Positions 45,103 to 54,838 of a stretch of 64,000 nucleotides of DNA are shown here, in pieces. The notes under the pieces were generated by a model. That model had not been told where the DNA came from. It did no database searches and worked only from the letters and a program-made list of their open reading frames with translations. Source of the stretch: Ectobacillus sp. JY-23 (GTDB lineage: Bacteria > Bacillota > Bacilli > Bacillales > Bacillaceae_G); assembly GCF_023022965.1 (NCBI RefSeq), contig NZ_CP095462.1:2356001-2420000 (forward strand), read 5' to 3'. The first letter of the stretch is position 1. Every line of letters begins with the position of its first letter. A program made the translations under genes and the position numbers.

Positions 45103-46557
45103 TTAAAAGCGTTTTAATCTAGCTCGAATTTTATTAATGAATAAGTATAAAACTTCATCCTTTACCACAAAGAGAATCATTATATATAAACTAGCATTTA
45201 CAATAACTAACAAACCTATCTCTACAAAGATATTATCTACGAACACTTTAATTGGATAGGAGACAGGCAAAAACGACAAGGAGTAGACAAAGTATTTTAG
45301 TTTGGCCCACTCAAACATTCGATATGCAACTTTTAGCTTTGTTCTTATATACCAATATTCCACACCTACTAGAACAGCATTAGCAAGCACGGTTGTTAAT
45401 ACAGCATATAATGGCGTTAAGTAACCCGATACAACTAAGGAAACATTTAATAGTAGGTTAACTATACCACCAATAAATACAATTCTAACTAATATATGTT
45501 CTTTTTCTTTAATATACATAATTTGATTAGATAAGATAGATTCCATCCCTAATGTAATCATGTATAACGCAAAGGCAGCTAATACAGCTCCCGCAGGCGT
45601 AAACTCAACACCGCCATATAGAACGACCCCCACATCCGAGATGAGGAACAGACCGAATGCGGCCGGAAACAAGGTTGAAAAATATACCTTAGAAACTTGA
45701 TTTAATACGCTGATGTATGCTTCTTCGCCTTCATTTTCAGATAGATAGGAAAGCCTTGGAATTGTGACCTGCACAACACTTAACATTAGCATATTAATAA
45801 TACCCATAATTTGCTGTGAAACTACATAGTATGAAACGTTGCTTGCGCTTGAAAATTCACCAAGCATGAATCGATCTAGCTGCGTGTATAAAATGCTGGC
45901 GTTAGAAAAAATAACCATTAAAAATAAAGGCTTAATATGTTTTTTTAAGATAAGATTTGAAAATGAAAATGGAATATGACGTTTTACATACACAAAGCTT
46001 ACAATATTATTTAAAAACATAAACAACACTAATAAAATGGTGTACTGAGTGTAATCCTCCGCCCCTTGAATAAAGACAATAATTAGTACAGCATAAATTA
46101 AACGTAAGATGACTGTTTTTAATGTAATAAATCCATATCGTTCTAACGCCTCATTCGCCCATTCTACATAGAATATATTAGAAAGAAAGTTAAATGAGAA
46201 TAGTAAAAGAATAGGAAATATATCACGCTCTCCATATCCTGTATATACCACTAAAATATATAACCCTAATGAAAGCAAGCTTGTAATTGTACTAATCGTG
46301 AATAAACTTGTAAATAGCTGACTAACTTTCTGCGGATTTCCTTTAACACGGCTCATTTCCCGCATACCATACTGATATACACCAAACGTTGCAAAAATAA
46401 AGAAGTACATAAAAATGGTTTCGGAAAACTGTACCTTTCCCATTGAGGTAGCCCCTAAGGTACGAGCTACATATGCCCCTACAAAGATTGGCAATACTAA
46501 GTTAAAAGCATTCAGTATGATTTTATAGATGGTATTTTTAAATAATGACGGATTCAT
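45103..46557 (-). CDS. Polysaccharide/teichoic acid flippase (MOP family, TacF-like context)
   Basis: 484 aa, about 14 transmembrane segments, MOP exporter superfamily (NAFNLVLPIFVGAYVARTLG at the start, then GMREMSRVKGN). It lies between LicD-like and lic genes. In pneumococcus the flippase TacF lies with lic genes and exports phosphocholine-decorated teichoic acid chains; a similar role is inferred here from context, not from a close match. The Wzx-like protein at 17030-18283 is a different sequence. Confidence 0.78.
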   Translation of the reverse strand: MNPSLFKNTIYKIILNAFNLVLPIFVGAYVARTLGATSMGKVQFSETIFMYFFIFATFGVYQYGMREMSRVKGNPQKVSQLFTSLFTISTITSLLSLGLYILVVYTGYGERDIFPILLLFSFNFLSNIFYVEWANEALERYGFITLKTVILRLIYAVLIIVFIQGAEDYTQYTILLVLFMFLNNIVSFVYVKRHIPFSFSNLILKKHIKPLFLMVIFSNASILYTQLDRFMLGEFSSASNVSYYVVSQQIMGIINMLMLSVVQVTIPRLSYLSENEGEEAYISVLNQVSKVYFSTLFPAAFGLFLISDVGVVLYGGVEFTPAGAVLAAFALYMITLGMESILSNQIMYIKEKEHILVRIVFIGGIVNLLLNVSLVVSGYLTPLYAVLTTVLANAVLVGVEYWYIRTKLKVAYRMFEWAKLKYFVYSLSFLPVSYPIKVFVDNIFVEIGLLVIVNASLYIMILFVVKDEVLYLFINKIRARLKRF

Positions 46558-46592
46558 TCATTTCATTCCTTATCCATAGTTTACCTAGCATT

Positions 46593-46626
46593 AAAATAAC
46601 CTTAATCTATAGATTAAGGTTATTTT
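46593..46626. terminator. 34-bp palindromic terminator between LicD-like and flippase genes
   Basis: A perfect palindrome built on AATAACCTTAATC arms around TATA, with A and T runs at the ends. It would end or attenuate transcription from the LicD-like gene. Confidence 0.8.
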
Positions 46627-46659
46627 TTCTATGCTTCATTATAACATATATAATTTTGC

Positions 46660-47406
46660 TTATTTGTATATAACTGCCTTAGTTACACCTTGATGATTCA
46701 AAACTTCAAAATTAGAAACAGATGTTGTCCAATCCCAGTTAGCATTCTTAATCATGTATGTTTCACCGTAATTGTCTGTTAAATACTCATGGTAATTAGA
46801 AGGAACAGGGAATGTATGGCCTTTAAAATCAATTGTAGTAGTCCCATTGAAGGATGAGGTAATCTTTTTCACAACTAGATTTGTAATCTCTTCTCGCCCT
46901 TCTGGATACGTATACTTTGTATGTTCACCCGCTTCTAAGGAATAACAACTTACTTTCCCCGGTGCACTACTTTCATAATAAAACAAATCGATATGAACGC
47001 CTTCATAAAGATATGTTTCTTCTACAATACGACCATCTAAGTCAAATGTTCGTGACTTAGAAAAACCTTTAGTAAGCAATTGTTCTTCCAATTGCCTTAC
47101 TTTTTCGTTGTCTATATATAGCACACCAAAATCAATATCAAAGTCATGACCGATAAAATCTTTTTCACGAATTGCGCCCAGTAATGTCCCATAATCTAAC
47201 CAAAACTCATGCTTGGTTGCAAGCAAAGCTTCTTTCATAAGAGCTAGAGCTTGTAATCCATGCTCCTGCAGCTTCTTGCTTTTTTCTTGCGTTTGCTTTG
47301 CGCGATAGCCTGCATTCACTTTTGCTAATAGCGGATTTGCTTTTAACAGCTCGTACACCTTCATATTGCGCAAGTGCTTTTTTAATTGATTAACAATTGC
47401 CTCCAT
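46660..47406 (-). CDS. LicD family phosphotransferase-like protein
   Basis: 248 aa. The LicD/fukutin-type nucleotidyltransferase-fold core is visible as YGTLLGAIREKDFIG and HDFDIDFGVL (metal-binding Asp pair), with a substrate-side SLEAGEHTKYTYPEGR region. LicD proteins move phosphocholine from CDP-choline onto a glycan. I chose the ATG at 47406, 9 bases after AAAGGGG; an in-frame ATG at 47430 has no ribosome binding site. With licA-B-C next door it is the likely phosphocholine transferase, although LicD-like folds are also used for other phosphodiester transfers. Confidence 0.75.
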   Translation of the reverse strand: MEAIVNQLKKHLRNMKVYELLKANPLLAKVNAGYRAKQTQEKSKKLQEHGLQALALMKEALLATKHEFWLDYGTLLGAIREKDFIGHDFDIDFGVLYIDNEKVRQLEEQLLTKGFSKSRTFDLDGRIVEETYLYEGVHIDLFYYESSAPGKVSCYSLEAGEHTKYTYPEGREEITNLVVKKITSSFNGTTTIDFKGHTFPVPSNYHEYLTDNYGETYMIKNANWDWTTSVSNFEVLNHQGVTKAVIYK

Positions 47407-47482
47407 CCAGTTCGTCCCCTTTATATTCATCTATAACTATATTATATCTGTAATATTTGTATACTGCATAAAAATTTATAGA

Positions 47483-48547
47483 TTAAGCAGCTCTCCTTTG
47501 AGATTGAGATTGTTTTTTTACACTAATCCTCCCAAGTATAAAGGGTATATATCGATTGATCACATGTATACAAGGAACTAGTATACAGAGCGAAGCAATA
47601 GTAAAGAAAAGACCTAACATATTAGGATTTTCAATCGATAATCCAATTTTCGGGAAAATCCTCTGTAAAAAGAGCTGATGAACAAGATTGAATCCTACAC
47701 ATATATGCAATGCTAATATGATTAAAGAGTTTTTACCCATGTATGTTATAGGTTTCATAAAAGATAAATAGCTCGAGGCATATATCCAAAAGCTAATCGC
47801 ACATAGCGTCGTTACTATATCGTAAAGGTAAACATTAGCACTATCTGGAAATACACCGTATACAGTAATATCTTTCCACATATTAAAAACGTCTGTAGAG
47901 TTGCAGACAATATACACATGTATCACAGCACCACTTATTAACACATAAGATCTTTTCAACTCATTTCTCATTGGAATTGTTGTTTTTATAAAATATCCAA
48001 TACCAAAGTAAATAAGATAATATAAAGATTGATCTAAGCTCCACGGCAAAACATGAGTACCCGCTAATGGGTTAAAGATAAGAAAAGAATAATAGCTTAC
48101 TAAAATAGCAACTATCATTACGACATATTTTCTTTTTACATACTTATCAAATAGATAATACATAACCTCAATTGTAAATAAAGCCGTTAGAAACCATAAC
48201 GGATCGTTATAATAAATTTCATTTCGTTTTGACATAACAAATGCTTTTATAAAGCTTGTTACATCTATACTTTGATGAACCAGCACCTTCAGTGCGATGA
48301 GCGCAATAATAGAAAAGCTTATATACGGAATGAGTAACGTCTTCGCTTTAGCTGTTAAAAATGCTTTAAAAGTAACATATTTTTTTGTCGAAAACAAATA
48401 ACCTGAAATGAAAAAGAAAAGCGGCATATGAAACGAATAGATATAACTTCTCGCCATACCATCAATCATGGTGTGGCCGAGCACCACGAAAAAAATCCCT
48501 ATTCCTTTACATACATCAATCCACTCAATTCTATTTGAAATGCTCAT
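47483..48547 (-). CDS. Acyltransferase family 3 membrane protein
   Basis: 354 aa, ten transmembrane segments. RIEWIDVCKGIGIFFVVLGH near the N terminus (Asp and His of the acyltransferase-3 family) and SFHMPLFFFISGYLF are characteristic of enzymes such as OatA or OafA without the SGNH part. They acylate exported glycans. I chose the ATG at 48547 behind GGAG; longer frames to 48631 have no better site. Likely O-acetylates the polymer handled by the neighbouring flippase and LicD-like proteins. Confidence 0.82.
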   Translation of the reverse strand: MSISNRIEWIDVCKGIGIFFVVLGHTMIDGMARSYIYSFHMPLFFFISGYLFSTKKYVTFKAFLTAKAKTLLIPYISFSIIALIALKVLVHQSIDVTSFIKAFVMSKRNEIYYNDPLWFLTALFTIEVMYYLFDKYVKRKYVVMIVAILVSYYSFLIFNPLAGTHVLPWSLDQSLYYLIYFGIGYFIKTTIPMRNELKRSYVLISGAVIHVYIVCNSTDVFNMWKDITVYGVFPDSANVYLYDIVTTLCAISFWIYASSYLSFMKPITYMGKNSLIILALHICVGFNLVHQLFLQRIFPKIGLSIENPNMLGLFFTIASLCILVPCIHVINRYIPFILGRISVKKQSQSQRRAA

Positions 48548-48754
48548 ATTTATGTTCTCCATCTTACTGCCTATTTTATAGTGAATTCTCACGTAGTGTA
48601 TACAAGTGTCATATGTATTGTCAACACGCAAAATATAGTAAACCCCTTTACATAGGAAATCCTTATGGAGGCCAATTTTTATTTGTCTTTACGGGCGTTA
48701 TAAATCTAGAGGTTGACTATGCTTGGCGTTTTCTCAAACAAGAATAAAATCAAC

Positions 48755-48785
48755 AGGTACTGTCATCACAGACAGTACCTATTTT
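48755..48785. terminator. Hairpin downstream of the cysteine desulfidase family gene
   Basis: A perfect 10-bp stem (AGGTACTGTC with GACAGTACCT, 6-base loop). The T-run is better on the plus strand, so efficiency for the leftward gene is uncertain. Confidence 0.65.
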
Positions 48786-50086
48786 TAAACGCTCCCCTTT
48801 AAGGCAGATTCCTTTTCCATCATGAGCTGTAAGATAAGCTCATCTGTTTGTCTCGTTCCCTCGTTTCCAAGCTTGCAGAAGCTTTCAATACTTTTCTCGA
48901 CATCATCATGAATAAAACCATCTGTCGACTGAATCCTCTGCTGGTTGATTGCCATAAGAGCGGATTGAACAGCAGCATTAGCACAAGTAGACACCTTCAT
49001 TGCACAACCTGCCTTAGCACCATCACAAATCATACCGGAAACATTACCAATTGTATTCTGAATGGATGACTTTACCTCTTCAAGTCCTCCCCCTAGCAAA
49101 TACACGATGCCTCCGCTCGCTCCCATTCCTGCAGCAGTTACACCACATAGAGCGGAAAGACGACCAAACTTAGATTTAATATGAATGGTAATTAAATGAC
49201 TGAGAGCCACAGCGCGTACCAGCTTTTCCTCAGAAACCTGTAGTCGCTCTGCAACCGCTACAACTGGAAGAGTAACAGCAATCCCTTGATTTCCACTTCC
49301 GCTGTTTGCCATAACAGGTAGAATAGATCCCGCCATTCTCGCATCCGATCCTGCGGCGGCTAATGCCATTGCTGCCGATGCTAAATCATTTGATAGAAAG
49401 CCTTTTTTTACATTTTCCTGTATCGTCCGTCCCACATTTAATCCGTACGTACCAGAAAGGCCTTCCATACCAATTGCTCGATTTAATGTGATGCTTTTTT
49501 GAACGAGCACCAAATCCTCTGGATGTGCCTGCAATACCCAGTCGAAGATTTCATCTATTGTAAGTCCATGTAACACTGTTTGTTCTGATGTAGAAGCTCC
49601 ATCCTCACAACTACCTTGATACCTTACTTCGCCATCTACTTCAATTAAAGATATATTTGTATGATCATCAGAAATTACAACTCTCGAAGTATGTGATTTT
49701 GTTTTGATATACACATCAATATAAAGCCGCTTTGATGTATACGCCTGCGCCGCTGTTACTTTTCCTTCCTCTACTAGCTCTAACGCTTTCATTTCATCCT
49801 CTTGTGTAAGACCATTTAAAATTTCCAGCTGCTTGTCGGGATTGCCTGCTACTGCTCCAAGCGCAGCAACAAACGTGAGGCCTTTTGCCTTCATACCAGG
49901 TATACCTACTGCTTTCGCATTCTTAATAATATTTCCGCTAGCTTCTAAATGAAGAGATTCAATTGCCTCCCCCATCACATAGCTTCTTGCTGTTGCAGCG
50001 GCTAACGCGATTGCTACTGGCTCCGTACACCCCAATGCAACTACTAATTCTTTCTTCAAAATAGCTCGTATTTTTTGCTCCCTCAT
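48785..50086 (-). CDS. cyuA: L-cysteine desulfidase / L-serine dehydratase alpha-like protein (UPF0597)
   Basis: 433 aa, UPF0597/YhaM family. ALGCTEPVAIALAAA at the N terminus, SGSGNQGI in the centre, and the cysteine group CDGAKAGCAMKVSTC that can hold a [4Fe-4S] cluster. Characterised relatives (CyuA, archaeal L-cysteine desulfidase) break down cysteine to pyruvate, ammonia and sulfide; others are annotated as serine dehydratase. Single-gene unit without a CyuP-type transporter next to it, so the symbol is by homology only. Confidence 0.82.
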   Translation of the reverse strand: MREQKIRAILKKELVVALGCTEPVAIALAAATARSYVMGEAIESLHLEASGNIIKNAKAVGIPGMKAKGLTFVAALGAVAGNPDKQLEILNGLTQEDEMKALELVEEGKVTAAQAYTSKRLYIDVYIKTKSHTSRVVISDDHTNISLIEVDGEVRYQGSCEDGASTSEQTVLHGLTIDEIFDWVLQAHPEDLVLVQKSITLNRAIGMEGLSGTYGLNVGRTIQENVKKGFLSNDLASAAMALAAAGSDARMAGSILPVMANSGSGNQGIAVTLPVVAVAERLQVSEEKLVRAVALSHLITIHIKSKFGRLSALCGVTAAGMGASGGIVYLLGGGLEEVKSSIQNTIGNVSGMICDGAKAGCAMKVSTCANAAVQSALMAINQQRIQSTDGFIHDDVEKSIESFCKLGNEGTRQTDELILQLMMEKESALKGSV

Positions 50087-50294
50087 ATCTGCTGCACCTA
50101 TCTTATTTTTTATTTCCTTCAGTGTAACACGTGTTGACTAAAAAAAATTAGGGTTAATTTTAGAAATACTTAGGTGCTCAATCATTTTTTAAGTTTATAT
50201 TATCGTAGTTTGAGGATGGGACAAAAATCTACTCCAATTATAAAACACACGCATAAATATATTGAAGCTGGTTAATACAAAGGAGGAAAAGAAA

Positions 50295-50894
50295 ATGATG
50301 CATCCAGATACAGAAATTCGATATGTAAGTAAAGAAGTAGGGATTGGTATATTTGCAACCAAATTCATTCCACAAGGGACTATCGTTTGGATTAAAGATG
50401 ACTTAGATATGATTCTTAGTGAAGAGTATATTGAAAGTCTTGACGCTATTAGAAAAGAGTTCATATATAAATATGCTTACGAAGATCGTGAGGGGGAGTA
50501 TGTATTATGTTGGGATCATGCGAGATACATGAATCATAGCTTCAATCCAAATTGCGTAGATACTGCATATGACTTTGAATTAGCTGCGAGGGATATCCAA
50601 CCTGGCGAACAATTGACAGCTGATTATGGAGCGATGGGAGAAGACGAGACATTTGAATGCATACCGGAAGAAGGTACATCAAGAATAAGAGTGACTGCCA
50701 ACGATTATTTAACCTATTATACAGTATGGGATGAAATGGCGAGAGAAGCATTTAAATACTTCAACAAGGTAAAACAACCTTTAAAGCATCTAATTGGCGA
50801 GAAATATGTCAATAAAGTAAACGCAGTAGCTAACGGAACTGAAGCATTAGATTCCATTCTAACTATATTTATTAATGATGAAGATGAAATTTAA
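50295..50894 (+). CDS. SET-domain protein
   Basis: 199 aa (198 if the adjacent second ATG is used; AAAGGAGG lies before both). It contains a SET lysine-methyltransferase-like domain: VGIGIFATKFIPQGTIV at the start, RYMNHSFNPNC (the NHSCxPNC motif) and ARDIQPGEQLTADYG (the ELTxDYG motif with the catalytic Tyr), followed by a helical tail of about 65 residues. The post-SET cysteines of eukaryotic enzymes are absent. The family binds S-adenosylmethionine; the substrate in a bacterium is unknown. Short leftward and rightward terminators isolate the gene; it may have been acquired by transfer. Confidence 0.85.
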   Translation: MMHPDTEIRYVSKEVGIGIFATKFIPQGTIVWIKDDLDMILSEEYIESLDAIRKEFIYKYAYEDREGEYVLCWDHARYMNHSFNPNCVDTAYDFELAARDIQPGEQLTADYGAMGEDETFECIPEEGTSRIRVTANDYLTYYTVWDEMAREAFKYFNKVKQPLKHLIGEKYVNKVNAVANGTEALDSILTIFINDEDEI

Positions 50895-50901
50895 ACTAGC
50901 A

Positions 50902-50942
50902 AGAAAAAGAGGGGGCGTTTTTAAAATCCCCCTCTTTTTCTC
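50902..50942. terminator. Bidirectional terminator between SET-domain gene and mqo
   Basis: Stem AGAAAAAGAGGGGG with CCCCCTCTTTTTCT (12-base loop), between convergent genes. Confidence 0.9.
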
Positions 50943-50958
50943 CTATCTACTTCTCAAA

Positions 50959-52470
50959 TTAACTATAAACCAGTTTTTTTTTGCACAGTCCCAAAGTTTC
51001 GGATGTGGAAGTGTCAATCTGTTGAAACAATTCCGGTTTTCCTGTTAATGATATACCGTAAGAAGGAACCATTTCTTTTATTTTAGCTTCCCATGCATGC
51101 ATTTGTTCTGGGAAACATTTTTCTAATACTTCAAGCATAACATGAACTGCAGTAGAAGCTCCTGGAGAAGCACCTAATAATGCCGCGATAGAACCATCTG
51201 CCGCACTAACTACTTCTGTACCAAATTGAAGTGTTCCTTTTCCGCCTGTTTCTGTATCCTTAATAACCTGTACGCGTTGACCAGCTACAATAATATCCCA
51301 ATCCTCACTTTTAGCATTTGGAATAAATTCGCGTAATTCTTCCATACGCTTTTCATTCGATAACATAACCTGTTGAATCAAGTATTTCGTTAAAGCCATC
51401 TCCTTTATACCTGCTGCTAACATTGTAAGGACATTGTTTGGCTTTACGGAACCAATTAAATCAAAATATGAACCTGTTTTTAAAAACTTTGGTGAAAAAC
51501 CAGCGAACGGTCCAAATAATAATGTTTTTTCACCATCGATATATCGCGTATCAAGATGTGGCACTGACATTGGTGGAGCGCCAACCTTCGCTTTACCATA
51601 TACTTTTGCATGATGCATTTCTATAACCTCAGGGTTTTTACATACCATGAATAGACCACTTACTGGGAATCCACCAATTTGTTTGGATTCAGGAATACCT
51701 GTTTTTTGTAGCAACGGCAAGCTTCCGCCCCCGCCCCCAATAAACACAAATTTTGCAGCATGGTGTTCAACCACACCGCTATCTATATTGCGCACTTTCA
51801 ATTCCCATAAGCCATCATTTGCACGTTTAATATTCTCAACACTATGCTTATAGTGAATTTGAACATGTTTACTCTTTAAATGCTTGAACAAAATGCGTGT
51901 TAAAGCACCAAAGTTTACGTCTGTCCCTGAGTCGATTTTAGTAGCTGCCATCGGTTCCTGAGATGTACGTCCTTCCATAATAAGTGGCATCCACTTTTTC
52001 AACTTCTCGGGGTCCGTAGAAAATTCCATTCCTTGAAACAACGGATTTTTTGAAAGCGCTTCAAAACGCTTTTTCAAAAAGGCTACATCTTTTTCTCCTT
52101 GCACTAAACTCATATGAGGTATGGGCATAATAAAATCCTGTGGATTTTGAATCACGTTTTTATTCACAAGATAAGACCAGAACTGCTTTGAAAGCTGAAA
52201 CTGTTCATTAATCTTTATCGCTTTGCTAACATCTACTGATCCATCGGATTTTTCGGATGTATAGTTAAGCTCACACAGTGCAGCATGACCCGTTCCTGCA
52301 TTATTCCATTCATTAGAACTTTCTTCTCCTGCATTTGCAAGTTTCTCAAATACTTTAATTTCCCATTCTGGTGCTAACTCTTTTAGTAATGCGCCCAAAG
52401 TTGCACTCATGACTCCGGCACCTATTAAAATAACGTCTGTGCTTGTTTGTCTGTTACTCATTTTCCCCAT
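50959..52470 (-). CDS. mqo: Malate:quinone oxidoreductase
   Basis: 503 aa FAD enzyme at the inner face of the membrane that oxidises malate to oxaloacetate and reduces quinone. N-terminal [20 protein letters not shown] (FAD), [33 protein letters not shown] and [16 protein letters not shown] are typical. Start codon is either of two in-frame ATGs (52470 or 52461), both with GGGG nearby. Single-gene unit; full length. Confidence 0.95.
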   Translation of the reverse strand: MGKMSNRQTSTDVILIGAGVMSATLGALLKELAPEWEIKVFEKLANAGEESSNEWNNAGTGHAALCELNYTSEKSDGSVDVSKAIKINEQFQLSKQFWSYLVNKNVIQNPQDFIMPIPHMSLVQGEKDVAFLKKRFEALSKNPLFQGMEFSTDPEKLKKWMPLIMEGRTSQEPMAATKIDSGTDVNFGALTRILFKHLKSKHVQIHYKHSVENIKRANDGLWELKVRNIDSGVVEHHAAKFVFIGGGGGSLPLLQKTGIPESKQIGGFPVSGLFMVCKNPEVIEMHHAKVYGKAKVGAPPMSVPHLDTRYIDGEKTLLFGPFAGFSPKFLKTGSYFDLIGSVKPNNVLTMLAAGIKEMALTKYLIQQVMLSNEKRMEELREFIPNAKSEDWDIIVAGQRVQVIKDTETGGKGTLQFGTEVVSAADGSIAALLGASPGASTAVHVMLEVLEKCFPEQMHAWEAKIKEMVPSYGISLTGKPELFQQIDTSTSETLGLCKKKLVYS

Positions 52471-52904
52471 CCTTATCCCCTAAGATTTGCAGAAAAGATA
52501 TAGACACTTATGTTTCGGCCTTAAAGCAAAGTAAGAATATAACCTACATGCATATCTTCTCCGAATCATCCATAGCCTCATTATATTATATCAGAAATAT
52601 TTAAAATATTAAAATATCTAATGTTATCATATGCATACCTGAATCGTTCATTATATTATTACATTTTATTGCAAGAACCTTTTACTGTAAAAGCCATTAG
52701 AGAGCAAAAAAGCAGTATCTTACTAAAATAATCCTTAAAGTGTTTGAATAGGTAAACATACCTCAAGCATGAATGGATGCGGAGAACCTATTGGCATAGA
52801 TACCCTCGAATGATATAGTTGGAATGGAAGCTTGTTCTTCAACTTTATATAGGTTTATGAGACTTATACATACTGCAGAATGTAAGGACTGAAAGGATTA
52901 TACA
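52471..52904. other. Intergenic region with no recognised gene
   Basis: About 430 A+T-rich bases between divergent mqo and gtrA-like genes. It holds their promoters; I see no open frame, RNA or repeat that I can support. Confidence 0.5.
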
Positions 52905-53297
52905 TTGAATACTATAAAGATTTTGTTTCAAAAACATGCACAATTTATTAAGTTTTGTATTGTCGGCGTGACAAATACATCTATTTCACTTATTGTATAC
53001 TACTTTTTATTAAACGCTGATGTACCATACCTGCTTGCCAGCACCCTTGCTTATTGTGCAGGTCTTTTAAATGGCTATCTTTTAAGCTCATCCTTCGTTT
53101 TCAAACAAAAGCGAACAGCCGGGCAAGCATTAAAATTTATTAGTGTTTATATTTCGTCTTTGCTAATTAATTTGCTATTACTTTTTTGCTTGGTAGATGT
53201 ATTTATTATATCTGAATTTCCGGCACAAGTAATAGTCACTTTTTTTAATGTTTTTTATAATTTCATCTTAAATAAACTCTGGACCTTTAAATCGTAA
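52905..53297 (+). CDS. GtrA family membrane protein, candidate polyprenyl-sugar flippase
   Basis: 130 aa with four hydrophobic segments. FIKFCIVGVTNTSISLIVYY and the final FFNVFYNFILNKLWTFKS are the GtrA/GtcA signature. These proteins are thought to flip undecaprenyl-phosphate-linked sugar. Translation seems to start at a TTG (52905) with GAAAGG before it. A GtrB-like transferase and a polytopic membrane protein are encoded next to it on the other strand, completing a three-component glycosylation set. Confidence 0.85.
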   Translation: MNTIKILFQKHAQFIKFCIVGVTNTSISLIVYYFLLNADVPYLLASTLAYCAGLLNGYLLSSSFVFKQKRTAGQALKFISVYISSLLINLLLLFCLVDVFIISEFPAQVIVTFFNVFYNFILNKLWTFKS

Positions 53298-53341
53298 CGA
53301 AAATATGTTTCACATGAAACATAAAAAACTTATATGTATAG

Positions 53342-53379
53342 AAAAAGGATGTTCCAAAAGTAACGGAACACCCTTTTTT
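53342..53379. terminator. Bidirectional terminator between gtrA-like and DUF6056-like genes
   Basis: Stem AAAAAGGATGTTCC with GGAACACCCTTTTT (one mismatch) between convergent genes. Confidence 0.8.
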
Positions 53380-53387
53380 CGTCTTAT

Positions 53388-54740
53388 TTAAAGAAATGAA
53401 TTAAAACCGTCTCTAAACCATTTGGAATACATATGAGCAAAGTTTAATAAAGCAAATAAACCAATGAAATATACAGCCATTGAAGTTCTTATCAGTTGAT
53501 TTTCAATTAATATTCCTATTGTTACAAGCGAAAGCAATACAGAGCTGACTGCTAAGGAACGGTTTCCCGAACCGTAAATAGTAGGGGAGAAAAACATAAC
53601 GATTAGACAACACGCTGCAGCAAGTACACATACAAGCACAAAAAATCGACTTCTCGTCACCTGCATCATTACATATAAAAGCAACAACCCATATGCAATC
53701 CAGAATATATAAGGAAGCAATGCAATTAAAAATGCTTGGTCATTAAGAGCCAATATATTAGCACTAATATCAAACTTTTTAATTTCATTGAACATATATA
53801 ATTCCCGCGTGCCCACTTTGCTCATTTGGGCATATACACTAATACTCACCAACAAGATAAGCGTATATGCTGTCCAAATTCCTTTTTTCGTTTCCTTTCT
53901 CATATAAGCCACTAGTACTACGATTGTCAGTAGCAAGACGATAAACTTCATATCAATAAATACACGCTCAAATGCCCAGCTAAAGCCAATATAGAAATGA
54001 TCGCGGATGCTGAGCTCATTAAAACCAGGATACCAGTAGGCCGCCTCTTCAATTGTTCGCACCTTGTTTCCAGGAGAAAATACCAAAATACTCGTTCCCA
54101 TTGCCATAAGGGCAGTAAACAACAATAAACGCTTGCTTTGCTTCTTACGTTGTATGAGTATCGCTACATGAGACAGCACCGCAAATGCTGTCATGCATAA
54201 GGAAATTTGCTCTGTACCCATAGAAGCACAAACTCCTAATATTACACACAGTACAAAGTATCGATTATCCCAATCCTCACGACCGCGTAGCACTTTATCT
54301 GCATACGGAGTAATGGCAAACAAACCTAGCGTAAGGGGCCACAAATAAAACTGCGTGCCTGTAACCCAAAAGAAAGCTGCGCTTAACGTACTTTGTGCAA
54401 AATAACCAATCATTGCGAAAGCGGCAAAAAATGCAAGAATATCAACCTTCTCTTTCCAAATTCTTACGAGACCATATGCAAGCCCCATTAAAAAAAGTGG
54501 GTTTAAGATATACCATATTATTAAAGGAATGTTTAGTGTGATATATTCTAGCGCCTCTGAGAACGCACGCCCTGACCAATCATAATATCTCATATATACA
54601 TACCCAGGTAGAGAATACTGTTGAGTCAGTTTTAGAAAATTCAAATCATCACCAGGCACAAGATAGACGACTTGATGATATACAACCAGAATGATGTAAA
54701 GTAATACAATAGGGATCCATCGGTACATCTTTAAATTCAT
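53388..54740 (-). CDS. DUF6056-like polytopic membrane protein, candidate GT-C-type transferase
   Basis: 450 aa with about eleven hydrophobic segments. After the first, the extracellular loop has VPGDDLNFLKL and the YYDWSGRAFSE motif, acidic and aromatic features of the DUF6056 family and of GT-C catalytic loops. It lies between GtrA-like and GtrB-like genes, so it could be the polymer-specific transferase of that system. No biochemical proof exists that I know of; the family call is from pattern recognition. Confidence 0.65.
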   Translation of the reverse strand: MNLKMYRWIPIVLLYIILVVYHQVVYLVPGDDLNFLKLTQQYSLPGYVYMRYYDWSGRAFSEALEYITLNIPLIIWYILNPLFLMGLAYGLVRIWKEKVDILAFFAAFAMIGYFAQSTLSAAFFWVTGTQFYLWPLTLGLFAITPYADKVLRGREDWDNRYFVLCVILGVCASMGTEQISLCMTAFAVLSHVAILIQRKKQSKRLLLFTALMAMGTSILVFSPGNKVRTIEEAAYWYPGFNELSIRDHFYIGFSWAFERVFIDMKFIVLLLTIVVLVAYMRKETKKGIWTAYTLILLVSISVYAQMSKVGTRELYMFNEIKKFDISANILALNDQAFLIALLPYIFWIAYGLLLLYVMMQVTRSRFFVLVCVLAAACCLIVMFFSPTIYGSGNRSLAVSSVLLSLVTIGILIENQLIRTSMAVYFIGLFALLNFAHMYSKWFRDGFNSFL

Positions 54741-54838
54741 ACTTTAACCTCTTCTTAATATCAGATACTTGGTAGGAACATAACTTACTTGTCTAGCCTA
54801 TGAAAGTACCATAATCACTCATCAGATACTATGTACAT

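Noticed and set aside
48535-48747. 70-residue plus-strand frame between the acyltransferase and cysteine desulfidase family genes
   Set aside because: It overlaps the start region of the acyltransferase gene on the other strand, lacks a clear ribosome binding site and has unlikely composition.
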